NCBI GenBank assembly: GCA_902780405.1
Contig: CACZFI010000001.1
Coordinates: forward strand, 1 to 64,000
DNA length: 64,000 bases
Direction of reading: 5' to 3'
DNA from: an uncultured Lachnospiraceae bacterium
Lineage (GTDB): Bacteria > Bacillota > Clostridia > Lachnospirales > Lachnospiraceae
Part shown: positions 26,901 to 34,423 of the stretch, one piece after another
Layout of the letters: every line of letters begins with the position of its first letter
How positions within the stretch are numbered: the first letter of the stretch is position 1
Translations under genes and position numbers: made by a program
The notes under the pieces: model-generated
Seen by the model: the letters and a program-made list of their open reading frames with translations, nothing else
Told to the model about the DNA's origin: nothing
The model's database searches: none

Positions 26901-27281
26901 GGTACGACCTACATGGCGGATACCATGACATTTACCATCACGGACGATCACCTGAAGTGGCTTACCATCAACGGAGTAAAGACCGAAGTCTTTGGAGGCA
27001 AGGCGGTTGTATCCCTTGATGCCAAGAAAGGAATCAAGGAGTTTGTTATCGCTGCTGAGGATGAAGCAGGTAACGTATACAATGTCACTGTCACGCTGAT
27101 GGCAACCTGGTACAAGGATAAGATCATTCCCATCGGTGCGCCGGTACCCCTTTCAACCGGGGAGATCTATAAACTCGGCGGAGGAATCTGGAGAGTGAAC
27201 GAAGGACAGACGCTGTATCCGGGCGGTGGTTCCTTCTGCGTGGTAATCCCGGGTGATTACACATTTGTGACAACAGAGTAA
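23994..27281 (+). CDS. large exported repeat protein A
   Basis: Secreted protein of 1095 residues and unknown function. A signal peptide ends near AKAAEN (about residue 37). Residues 40-300 are Thr/Ser/Asn/Gly-rich with regularly spaced hydrophobic strands and many GTIxN-like turns, suggesting a beta-solenoid. Ig-like modules follow, with recurrent motifs: YLPTATPATPF / YYPTPAKPY, GTEGxNxxY, MENVWL / MNGFYL and IKxDKxxP. The last 52 residues (from IIPIGAPVPL to DYTFVTTE) recur almost unchanged in the paralogue at 28591. There is no LPXTG, membrane tail or choline-binding repeat, so its attachment to the cell is unclear. The first 1.5 kb is AT-richer than the neighbours. Confidence 0.85.
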   Translation: MRKKSYSLKHRITGFLLAVAVAATGSLSFNIPAKAAENLPAAITSGQLNWTGHGFHWEYNEGTTHATKEYTFTNGANLTISDSARINVYSNAEGTLGSLTIGDNSYFSVGGGANVWVTSIVNNSSGGANGGGVIVESGGTLRCQSITNNARVISLGTMEIAGNLYNYSDFNTRGTAVTNCGVVNNTSTDKGLNIESGTTLNYTSAGTLSGKVTNAGTISTTSSSFTSTGTVVNSGVISAHTINLTSATVSDQAGAEYRVTHTFKNGASNLVGTVIPNNSTLEGNEAVNISSTGGSVTVKLDGVTVTKSGTIDETAGSFVPQASVSRYTSIPTYYGMDISEYSDLFVAEPGGATKTVEYAKVGTTTRTTTVPTEIGTYNVYVNLSGTAALGYRAIPEFTETLERNYLPSLGVEGGIPRCTVATDAADVIEVPYYKDELKLNAPAGYKIYNNDGTTTDSITISDHGYHDGVSGRYKVVSNSVTTGGALPYSLAGAVTESVFYYTSNFIIDAKAPEMVSALDQDGNDVKLALLDGEVIARSLDVSLEDMSGDWGTMRKVTLDGSADGVTVDRPNAKYTVHIGMKLPGKETHTIYAEDVVGHTKSWTITMSYLPTATPATPFTVKGTEGKNGFYTSDLTLVAADGYQICDSLNGEFADSIVYKSSMENVWLTKKSNGAFTEAISLDDVKKIKVDKAQPTFSRFVTLLDGRDEVLKDKGLYTSKKMSFFVTDENLAKVTVTINDTTDIPFPVADGRADIDLATIASSKDYKIVAEDLAGNTSTINVTLSHSRIQGEATIAIADYYYGMTVNPRVAGNSDMVEQATVYYKGKDEDVSNFNTARPISVGSYIAKVIVPVSDDYTEATAETAFDISYYPTPAKPYTLSGTEGNNKYFKSDVEIVAPEGFTIASSVSEEGSRRVAYTEGMNGFYLRKVDDGATTAFVPITETIKIDKEIPVLAGTARDQDGQSVGIVHGTTYMADTMTFTITDDHLKWLTINGVKTEVFGGKAVVSLDAKKGIKEFVIAAEDEAGNVYNVTVTLMATWYKDKIIPIGAPVPLSTGEIYKLGGGIWRVNEGQTLYPGGGSFCVVIPGDYTFVTTE
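26590..27281 (+). repeat. 3' module shared with the paralogue at 31049-31740
   Basis: The final 690 bases of this gene align with the final 690 bases of the second exported-protein gene, with conserved protein text such as ASSVSEEGSRRV and TARDQDGQSVGIVHG. The nucleotide match is clearly higher than in the 5' halves, which suggests a recent duplication or gene conversion of the 3' module. Confidence 0.8.
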
Positions 27282-27306
27282 AACAAATTTGACGGAGAGT
27301 TTAGCT

Positions 27307-28488
27307 ATGGATGCAGAAGTTTTAAGGCAAATCCCTTCTATCCGGGAATTCTTCGGGATCGATGATTCCGGAGAACTCCCGGAAGGTGTGAAATTATTTC
27401 TTACAGCCATGCAGGAGGTGGATATCCCTGCGGGCACGGATATCGTGACCTGCGGTGCCAACTGCGATGACGGTATGTACATCATCCTGTCGGGTGTGTG
27501 CGATGTTTTCTCGGGGGACGGTGTTTTAATCAACACAGGCCTTTCCACCGGAGACTTTATCGGTGAGTTGGGGCTCATGAATGAACAGCCCCGCGGAGCA
27601 ACCGTGCGCGCGAAGACGGATGTGGTCTGTGCCAATATCTCCAAACAGCTCTTTGATGAACTCGGACAGGAGAATCGAAAGATTTACGGATCCTTCATGT
27701 CCATGCTCTACAATAAGACAACCAAACTCGTGACGGAGCAACAGAGAATCCGTTCCGAGCTTGAGATTGCAACCAGAATCCAGGATGGTATCCTGGAACA
27801 TGATTTTTCTACATTCAATGAGCTTCCGGACATCAAGATCCAGGCCTGCGCAAGACCTGCGAAGGAGATGGGCGGAGACTTTTACGATGTGTTCTTTGTG
27901 GATGAGGACCATCTGTGCTTTCTGATCGCAGATGTATCCGGCAAGGGTGTCCCTGCGGCTATGTTTATGAGCATGGCGAAAATCCATATCAAGAACTATA
28001 CATCACTGGGGCTTCCGCTGGCGGAGGTTGCGGAACGCACCAATCAGCAGCTTTGTTACAAGAACAAAGAAGGCATGTTCGTGACGGTCTTCCTGTGCGT
28101 GCTGGACGTAAAGACCGGGGAACTTTCCTTTATCAATGCAGGTCATGATCTGCCCTATATCTCCGAGCAGGGCGGTGATTTCCATATGGTGAAGGCCAAG
28201 GCAAATCTGATCTTCGGCCTGATGGATGGTGTTCCCTACAGAGAGCAGAAGATGACGCTGGCACCGGGAGATGCAATCTATCTCTATACTGACGGTGTGA
28301 ATGAAGCAATCAATGAAAAAGAAGAACCCTTCGGAAACGAGCGCGTGGCTGAAGCCTTAAATCGCCATCAGGATGTGGCTGATAACGCAGATGCCTTCGT
28401 TGAAGAAATGTATAAAGAGATTGATACCTTCGCCGGTGCAGCGGAGCAGGCGGACGATATCACCATGGTCTATGTAACCCGTCGATAG
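27307..28488 (+). CDS. cyclic-nucleotide-binding PP2C (SpoIIE-type) phosphatase
   Basis: Predicted Ser/Thr phosphatase gated by a cyclic nucleotide. The N-terminal half (about residues 20-135) is a cNMP-binding fold with an intact phosphate-binding cassette: GELGLMNEQPRGAT, with the ribose-binding Glu87 and phosphate-binding Arg96. A helical linker (about 140-160) leads to a PP2C domain with the metal-binding residues GGDFYD (Asp191), DVSGKG (Asp209) and ADDIT (Asp383, Asp384). PP2C domains of this type dephosphorylate STAS antagonists in partner-switch systems; a STAS protein is encoded 5.6 kb downstream and an adenylate cyclase at 31745. The ATG at 27307 follows ACGGAGAG; a TTG at 27289 is less likely. 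It lies between the two exported-protein genes. Confidence 0.92.
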   Translation: MDAEVLRQIPSIREFFGIDDSGELPEGVKLFLTAMQEVDIPAGTDIVTCGANCDDGMYIILSGVCDVFSGDGVLINTGLSTGDFIGELGLMNEQPRGATVRAKTDVVCANISKQLFDELGQENRKIYGSFMSMLYNKTTKLVTEQQRIRSELEIATRIQDGILEHDFSTFNELPDIKIQACARPAKEMGGDFYDVFFVDEDHLCFLIADVSGKGVPAAMFMSMAKIHIKNYTSLGLPLAEVAERTNQQLCYKNKEGMFVTVFLCVLDVKTGELSFINAGHDLPYISEQGGDFHMVKAKANLIFGLMDGVPYREQKMTLAPGDAIYLYTDGVNEAINEKEEPFGNERVAEALNRHQDVADNADAFVEEMYKEIDTFAGAAEQADDITMVYVTRR

Positions 28489-28501
28489 TTTAAAATAATA
28501 G

Positions 28502-28555
28502 TTGACAATTTGATTGAAACCTGTATAATAAATCGGTTAATCAAATTTCGGAACA
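28502..28555 (+). promoter_or_regulatory. internal promoter with shared downstream element
   Basis: Perfect hexamers TTGACA (28502-28507) and TATAAT (28524-28529) with a 16-base spacer. GGTTA (28535-28539) and CGGAACA (28549-28555) follow at exactly the same distances as in the fecR promoter. It should drive the second exported protein, the cyclase and the partner-switch genes independently of fecR. Confidence 0.82.
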
Positions 28556-28590
28556 TCATTCACTCGCTCATATCAAGGAGGTCGGGTATC

Positions 28591-31500
28591 ATGAAGAAAT
28601 CTCGAACCATAAGAAAAAGAATCATAAGTTTTGCACTGACAGCAGCGGTCGTTCTGTCATGCTTTTTGTGTAATGCGGGAACGCTTCGTTCAAAAGCTGA
28701 AGAAAACGTATATGGAGCAGCAAATGTTACGCAGGATAATGGTAATAATCTTGTTATGGTTGAGGGAGCCGGTGGGCTGGAGGCTCACTGTAATCTTGTA
28801 ATGAAAGAGGGAAAACCGACGCTTGTTTATCCTGCTGCCGTAAACGCAGATGTTGATGAAGAATTAGATGTATCCGGTTGCACGTTGATCCTAGAAAGTG
28901 CTACGATTCTCAATGTGTACAGTACAGCCTCAATCCTTGAAGTGAATGCAGGCTGTGAGGTGTTGTTCCATGGTGATTGTACCACGACATTGGATCTAGA
29001 TGCCTCTGCTTCAGCTACAGTAGCTGACGGAATACTCAGAACCGGAAGTCATATAATCACGAATAGCGGAAGTGACTTTACCGTAGCGTCTGATGCATCA
29101 CTCGTGGGAATAACCTCCGGAGATACATTTGGCGGAATAACAACAAACAACGGAACCATCAACGGGTCTTTTTCGTACAGCGGAACCGGAGAAACTTCGG
29201 CGACTTTATTCACCAATAATGGAATAATTAGAGGTAGTTCTTGCACAATCAGCGGTAACTTCGTTGATTCAAGTACGGCTGAGTACCTTGTTACTTCTTC
29301 TTTTACAAAAGGAAACATGAATCTGAACGGAACAGTGATTCCGTCAAATGAGAATAAATTTGATAATGAGGATGTTGTGATCAATTCCGCAGGTGGTACT
29401 ACCAAGGTAGAACTTGAGGGAGTTACGATTACCAAAACCACAGCGTTTAATGGAAAAGCGGGTGACTTTGTTCCCAAAGCAGATATTGGTGTGAGTGCTG
29501 ATTGGCCGTCGCCGGTTTATTATGGCATCGATTATGATTTTGCTTCTTATATTACTTGCGACTCTACGGGGGAAAGAACGGTTCAGTTTGCGGATGGTAC
29601 CATAGTTGCTGCCGGAGATAAGTACACTGATAATCCGACAGAAGAGGGATCTCATGTGATGTATGTGGATGTGGCAGCGACAACTACCTGTAGAGCGAAC
29701 CACTTCGAAAAGGGATTCGATACTGTTTGTATTTCAAGTCCGGGATCTTGCACGATTAATGAAACACCTGTAAAAGCTGATGCTTATCGAAAATACTTCA
29801 ATCGGCCGATCACGCTCCGTGCGCCTGCTGAGTATAAGGTATCCCCGGCATTGGGTGATGACGAAATCCCTTTTGCGAGCGCTGTAACTGTTTCACAAGA
29901 TGGACAGTATTACGGTGTGTATGGTCGGTTTCAAAGAGGAGATGGCGCGCAGACGGCGTATGGTGCCGTCTATGATGGAGAGTTCACAATTGACCAGACA
30001 CCACCTGTAATTCTTCAGAATACTGCGGTTGATCAGGATGGGGTTGTAATTACGAAGACCATCAAGGATGGAACTGAGATTAATGCGAGATCTGCAACTA
30101 TCACGATTCAGGACAAGATTGCTGGAGATGACTCTAACCTGGAGTCAGTAACGGTCGATGGAGAACCTGTAGTTCCGGATCCTGAAACCGGTGAGGCTCA
30201 GGTTGTTCTTAACAGGAAAATCCCCGGAAAGCAGACATTCACCATCAAGGCAACAGATGGTTTGTCGAATACATCGACTTGGAAGATCACACTCAATTAC
30301 CTTCCGACAGAGACACCGGCTAATCCTTACAAGGTGTCCGGTCCCGAAGGGAATAACGGATTTTATACCGGTGATGTAACACTCACTCCGGCAGACGGAT
30401 ATATGATCACGGATGATATCAACGGATCATTCTACAACAAGCTTACTTACAAGCCCGGCATGGAGAATATCTGGTTGATCAAGATTGCAAACGGAGCTTT
30501 CACCGATGCAATCGCCGTAGATCCAATCAAGATCGACAAAGAGGATCCGACATTTGCAAGATTTGCAACGGATATAAACGGAGAACCGATTGCATTAAAT
30601 GACGGCGGTGTCTACACCAGCAGAAAGCTTGCTTTCACCGTAACGGACGAGAACCTGGAAAGTGTTACCGTGAACGGAAATCCCATGCCGGTGAAGGACG
30701 GTAAGGCCGACGTTACGCTTGCGACCATAGCACAGAGAAAAGAGTTTAAGGTTGTGGCTACGGATCTTGCGGGACGCAGCACAACAAGAACCTTTACCAT
30801 CGATCATAAGAGAAAAGCCGCACAGGCGAAGATTGTCATTGAGAACTATTACTACGGTATGGTGCCCAAGGCTGAGATCTCATCGAATTCGGACATGGTT
30901 TCAAGAGCGGAAGTGTATTACAAGAGTGCAGATTCCGGCGATGAGAATTTCAGTACGGCATATCCCTTATCTGTCGGGAATTACGTTGCGAAGGTGATCG
31001 TACCGATGTCGGATGACTATAATTCGGCGGAGGACAGAACGGAATTCAACGTCTCTTACCTGCCGACCCCTGCGACACCCTATACCTTAGGAGGTACAGA
31101 GGGTAAGAACGGGTACTATAAGAGTGATGTGGAACTGGTGGCGCCGGAAGGTTACAAGATTGCATCCTCCGTATCGGAGGAGGGCAGCAGAAGAGTTCCT
31201 TACACCGAGGATATGACCGGCTTCTACTTAAGAAGAACGGACGACGGAGCGACCACTGCGTTTATCCCGATCACCGAGACGATCAAGATCGATAAGGAAA
31301 TTCCCGTACTTGCTGGAACCGCAAGAGATCAGGACGGACAGAGTGTGGGTATCGTCCACGGCATGACCTATCTGGCGGATACCATGACATTTACCATTAC
31401 GGACGATCATCTGGTTTCTTTGACCATCAACGGGGTCAAAACCGCCGTAACAGGCGGCAAGGCAGTCGTTTCTCTCGATGCGGAACAGGGCATCAAGGAT

Positions 31501-31740
31501 TTTGTGATCGCGGCCGAGGATGAGGCCGGCAATGTATACAATGTCACCATTACACTGATGGCGACCTGGTACAAGGATAAGATCATTCCCATGGGTGCGC
31601 CGGTACCCCTTTCGGCCGGAGAGCTCTATAACCTCGGCGGAGGTATCTGGAGAGTGAACGGCGGACAGACACTGTATCCCGGTGGCGGATCCTTCTGTGT
31701 AGTGATCCCGGGCGACTATACATTTGTGACAACGGAGTAA
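28591..31740 (+). CDS. large exported repeat protein B
   Basis: Paralogue of the protein at 23994, 1049 residues, function unknown. The signal peptide spans about residues 1-37 (basic start, then VVLSCFLCNAGTLRSKAEE); a Cys is present but not in a clean lipobox. Residues 40-290 are again Asn/Thr/Gly-rich strands, then Ig-like modules (YLPTETPANPY, YLPTPATPY, GTEGKNGYY, IKIDKEIP), and the same C-terminal module from IIPMGAPVPL to DYTFVTTE. The 5' part differs strongly from that of protein A, while the 3' part is nearly the same. AAGGAGG lies before the ATG at 28591. It ends four bases before the CHASE2 cyclase gene, which suggests tight co-expression. Confidence 0.85.
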   Translation: MKKSRTIRKRIISFALTAAVVLSCFLCNAGTLRSKAEENVYGAANVTQDNGNNLVMVEGAGGLEAHCNLVMKEGKPTLVYPAAVNADVDEELDVSGCTLILESATILNVYSTASILEVNAGCEVLFHGDCTTTLDLDASASATVADGILRTGSHIITNSGSDFTVASDASLVGITSGDTFGGITTNNGTINGSFSYSGTGETSATLFTNNGIIRGSSCTISGNFVDSSTAEYLVTSSFTKGNMNLNGTVIPSNENKFDNEDVVINSAGGTTKVELEGVTITKTTAFNGKAGDFVPKADIGVSADWPSPVYYGIDYDFASYITCDSTGERTVQFADGTIVAAGDKYTDNPTEEGSHVMYVDVAATTTCRANHFEKGFDTVCISSPGSCTINETPVKADAYRKYFNRPITLRAPAEYKVSPALGDDEIPFASAVTVSQDGQYYGVYGRFQRGDGAQTAYGAVYDGEFTIDQTPPVILQNTAVDQDGVVITKTIKDGTEINARSATITIQDKIAGDDSNLESVTVDGEPVVPDPETGEAQVVLNRKIPGKQTFTIKATDGLSNTSTWKITLNYLPTETPANPYKVSGPEGNNGFYTGDVTLTPADGYMITDDINGSFYNKLTYKPGMENIWLIKIANGAFTDAIAVDPIKIDKEDPTFARFATDINGEPIALNDGGVYTSRKLAFTVTDENLESVTVNGNPMPVKDGKADVTLATIAQRKEFKVVATDLAGRSTTRTFTIDHKRKAAQAKIVIENYYYGMVPKAEISSNSDMVSRAEVYYKSADSGDENFSTAYPLSVGNYVAKVIVPMSDDYNSAEDRTEFNVSYLPTPATPYTLGGTEGKNGYYKSDVELVAPEGYKIASSVSEEGSRRVPYTEDMTGFYLRRTDDGATTAFIPITETIKIDKEIPVLAGTARDQDGQSVGIVHGMTYLADTMTFTITDDHLVSLTINGVKTAVTGGKAVVSLDAEQGIKDFVIAAEDEAGNVYNVTITLMATWYKDKIIPMGAPVPLSAGELYNLGGGIWRVNGGQTLYPGGGSFCVVIPGDYTFVTTE
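31049..31740 (+). repeat. 3' module shared with the paralogue at 26590-27281
   Basis: Second copy of the roughly 690-base 3' module described for 26590-27281, at a constant offset of 4459 bases through to the stop codon. Confidence 0.8.
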
Positions 31741-31744
31741 GTAT

Positions 31745-33604
31745 ATGAAAAAGTGGCTTATTATCATCGGAGAAAGCATTGTCGTCGGATTTTTGGTATT
31801 TGTTCTGACCTTCTTCAATGCACTGTCATCTTTTGACTACATCGCAAAGGATCACTTATACCAGATTCCGCGCGGTATCGACAACAAGATCAAGATCATC
31901 GGTATCGACGAAGCGACGCTTGAGGCACTCGGCCCGATTCAGACCTGGTCGAGACAGGTTTATGCGGATCTGATCGGCATTCTGAATCAGAATCCGGACG
32001 CCAAGCCGGTTGTGATCGGATTCGATATTCAGTTTTCCGGTCACCTGGACGAATGTGACGAGGCGTTTGCACTGGCTGCGAGCGGAAGCGACAATGTTGT
32101 GACCGTATGCCAGCTGATCTACAGCGAGAGAAAGGTGCGTGACGATGCGGGGCATCTGATCCCGCAAGTGGAAAATGTGGCTTATCCTTATGAAGAACTG
32201 CGACATGCCTGCAGGATCGGATACAGCAACGTGGCACAGGATTCCGACGGTACGGTTCGAAGGATCCGACCTTCGGAGAAGGTTGACGGAGATACCATGC
32301 CGATGTTTTCCGAGCAGATGTATCTGACCTACTGTGAGAAGACCGGCACGACGCCCAACGAGATCGTAACGGATAAGATCGGGCAGAGCCTGATCAATTA
32401 TTCCGGAAAGCCTGGAGACTATGAGTACATTTCTCTGATCGACGTTCTTGACGGAAAGATCGATCCGAGAGCCTTCACCGGAAGCATCGTGCTTGTCGGC
32501 GCATATGCACCCGGCATGCAGGACAACTTCAACGTGCCCAATGGCGGCAGCAGGCAGATGTTCGGTGTCGAGGTGCATGCGAATATCCTGCAGTCCTATA
32601 TGCAGGGCAGATTCTCCATCAACGGAGATCCCGTGCTTTTCGGTGTGCTTTTCGGACTGCTGGCAGCACTTTTACATATTGCGTTTCGAAAGACAAAGAT
32701 CTGGAAGGCAGTGGTGCTTCTGATCGTCGGCATCGGCGCCGAAGTGGCGATCTGTGTATGGCTTAACAACAACGGAACCGCGGTAAATGTCATCTACATG
32801 CCGCTTTTGTCCGTGATATCTTTTGTCTATTCTCTCGCCTTTGGTTACTTCCTTGAGAAGCGTAAGCGGAGAAAAGTCATCAATGCATTTAAAAAGTATG
32901 TGGCACCGCAGGTTGTGGATGAGATCGCGAAGAAGGGCGACTTCACCATCAAGCTGGGCGGAGAGAACCGTGACATCGCAGTGCTCTTTGTGGATATCCG
33001 AGGATTCACGACCATGTCGGAGGCACTTTCGCCTGAGGAGGTTGTGCAGATCCTGAACGAGTATCTGGACCTTACAACCAAGTCGATCTTTAAGAACTCC
33101 GGAACCCTCGATAAGTTTGTGGGTGATGCGACCATGGCGGTGTTTAACTCACCCTTCGATCTTCCCGATTACGAGTTTAAGGCTGTGGAAGCAGCGCTTG
33201 ATATCGTAAGAGGCGGCGAGGCACTGGAGAAGGTACTTCTTGAAAAGTACGGCAGAACCGTCGGTTTCGGCGTCGGTGTTCACTGCGGACCTGCGGTCGT
33301 CGGAAATGTCGGATGCGAGTTCCGTATGGACTTTACGGCCATCGGAGATACAGTCAATACCGCAGCACGCCTTGAGGCAAACGCCAAGAAGGGGCAGGTG
33401 CTGATTTCCGATACGCTGTATGAGAGACTGAAGGACAGGATCACGGTGAACCCTGTGGGAGAGATTCCTTTGAAGGGCAAGAGTCAGGGTGTCTTTGTCT
33501 ATGAGGTAACGGGACATACGGAGACACAGGTGCTTACATCGGAGGATGCACCGAAGACGGACGTAAATTCGGAAGAAGAAACCAAGGATACGAAGACAGA
33601 ATAA
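31745..33604 (+). CDS. CHASE2-domain class III adenylate cyclase
   Basis: Membrane receptor predicted to make cAMP. One N-terminal helix (about residues 5-25), an extracellular CHASE2 domain (about 30-295), three helices (about 303-378), then a class III cyclase domain (about 408-588). Catalytic residues are complete: metal-binding Asp417 (VDIRGF) and Asp461 (KFVGDATMAVF), adenine-specifying Lys457 and Asp529, and transition-state Asn538 and Arg542 (TVNTAARLE). The Lys/Asp pair favours ATP over GTP. A charged tail follows. The 619-residue gene starts four bases after exported protein B and is followed by the kinase gene after 13 bases. A cNMP-binding phosphatase in the same cluster is the obvious cAMP target. 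Confidence 0.94.
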   Translation: MKKWLIIIGESIVVGFLVFVLTFFNALSSFDYIAKDHLYQIPRGIDNKIKIIGIDEATLEALGPIQTWSRQVYADLIGILNQNPDAKPVVIGFDIQFSGHLDECDEAFALAASGSDNVVTVCQLIYSERKVRDDAGHLIPQVENVAYPYEELRHACRIGYSNVAQDSDGTVRRIRPSEKVDGDTMPMFSEQMYLTYCEKTGTTPNEIVTDKIGQSLINYSGKPGDYEYISLIDVLDGKIDPRAFTGSIVLVGAYAPGMQDNFNVPNGGSRQMFGVEVHANILQSYMQGRFSINGDPVLFGVLFGLLAALLHIAFRKTKIWKAVVLLIVGIGAEVAICVWLNNNGTAVNVIYMPLLSVISFVYSLAFGYFLEKRKRRKVINAFKKYVAPQVVDEIAKKGDFTIKLGGENRDIAVLFVDIRGFTTMSEALSPEEVVQILNEYLDLTTKSIFKNSGTLDKFVGDATMAVFNSPFDLPDYEFKAVEAALDIVRGGEALEKVLLEKYGRTVGFGVGVHCGPAVVGNVGCEFRMDFTAIGDTVNTAARLEANAKKGQVLISDTLYERLKDRITVNPVGEIPLKGKSQGVFVYEVTGHTETQVLTSEDAPKTDVNSEEETKDTKTE

Positions 33605-33617
33605 GGAAGCATAAGAA

Positions 33618-34064
33618 TTGGACAGATTAACGGAACGAGAACTGATCATAGATGCATCGCTTGCGAATCTGGACGCGGTGCTTGATGCCACGGAGGAGGT
33701 CGCAAGTTCCTGCGGCGCATCCGCCAAGACGGTGAAGCAGTGCCAGCTTGCCATTGAGGAGCTCTTTGTAAATGTGGCAAGCTATGCATATCCGGAGGGC
33801 GAGACGCACAAACCCTGCAGGATCACATTTGCCTCCTGGGAAGCGGATGATGCAGGACATATCCGGATTGAGATCGCGGACAGGGGAGAGATGTTTGACC
33901 CGCTTGCGAAGGAAGATCCGGACATCAAGACCCCGATCAAAGACAGGAAAAACGGCGGTATGGGGATCATGATGACGAAAAAACTGATGAACAGTGTGGA
34001 GTACAGATTTGTTTCCCCCGAAAACATTGTTACGATTGAAAAACAGTGGGCACTTGATGTATAA
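33618..34064 (+). CDS. RsbW/SpoIIAB-like serine kinase (HATPase)
   Basis: Predicted switch kinase that would phosphorylate a STAS antagonist. A GHKL ATP-binding fold in 148 residues: N-box with Glu47/Glu48 and Asn52 (IEELFVNVASYAY), G1 box DRGEMFDP and G2 box GGMGIMM. The only usable start is TTG at 33618 with AAGGA upstream; no in-frame ATG precedes the conserved region. In sigma-B-type systems this protein also binds a sigma factor, but none is encoded here. The STAS gene follows directly. Confidence 0.9.
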   Translation: MDRLTERELIIDASLANLDAVLDATEEVASSCGASAKTVKQCQLAIEELFVNVASYAYPEGETHKPCRITFASWEADDAGHIRIEIADRGEMFDPLAKEDPDIKTPIKDRKNGGMGIMMTKKLMNSVEYRFVSPENIVTIEKQWALDV

Positions 34065-34065
34065 T
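34036..34065 (+). promoter_or_regulatory. possible extra promoter for the STAS gene
   Basis: TTGAAA (34036-34041), 18 bases, TATAAT (34060-34065), inside the end of the kinase gene and 35 bases before the STAS start. It could raise the antagonist above the level of its kinase. Confidence 0.55.
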
Positions 34066-34100
34066 AGTATGCAGGTTTACGTTTGGGAAAGGAGTATACT

Positions 34101-34403
34101 ATGGTAATCAAGAAAAATGTTTCAGGGGATTCCTGCGAGGTGTCTTTGGACGGTCGTATGGATACAAATGCAGCAGTTGAATTCGGCAAGGAGATGGAGG
34201 AGGTATTGACCCCCGAGATCAAGTCTCTTGTGATTGATATGATGAACTGCAGTTACATGGCCAGCTCAGGTCTTCGAATCATCGTGAATTCCCAAAAGAC
34301 GATGGATTCCAACCAGGGTACCATGGTTCTTAAAAATGTAAACGGTGATGTCATGGAAGTGTTCGATATGACCGGACTTTCGGATCTGTTGACATTTGAA
34401 TAA
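34101..34403 (+). CDS. STAS-domain anti-sigma-factor antagonist
   Basis: Small partner-switch protein of 100 residues that would be phosphorylated by the upstream kinase and dephosphorylated by a PP2C phosphatase. The signature is MASSGLRIIV, with Ser56 at the position of the phosphoserine in SpoIIAA/RsbV; the preceding Asp of the usual DSSG is Ala here. The ATG at 34101 follows AAAGGAG. It lies between the kinase and the GGDEF gene, with about 20-36 bases on either side. Confidence 0.93.
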   Translation: MVIKKNVSGDSCEVSLDGRMDTNAAVEFGKEMEEVLTPEIKSLVIDMMNCSYMASSGLRIIVNSQKTMDSNQGTMVLKNVNGDVMEVFDMTGLSDLLTFE

Positions 34404-34423
34404 ACATCAAGAAGGAGATCTGT

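Noticed and set aside
28651..28690. Lipoprotein signal in exported protein B
   Set aside because: Two Cys occur in the signal region (SCFLC), but the residues before them do not form a proper lipobox with small residues at -1 and Leu at -3 in the right place; a standard cleavage near SKAEE is more likely.
23994..31740. LPXTG-anchored adhesins
   Set aside because: Neither protein has an LPXTG-like motif, hydrophobic tail or basic end. Both stop at DYTFVTTE.
31856..32578. 240-codon open frame on the minus strand inside the CHASE2 cyclase gene
   Set aside because: Antisense shadow of a well-supported gene, without a ribosome binding site or motif.
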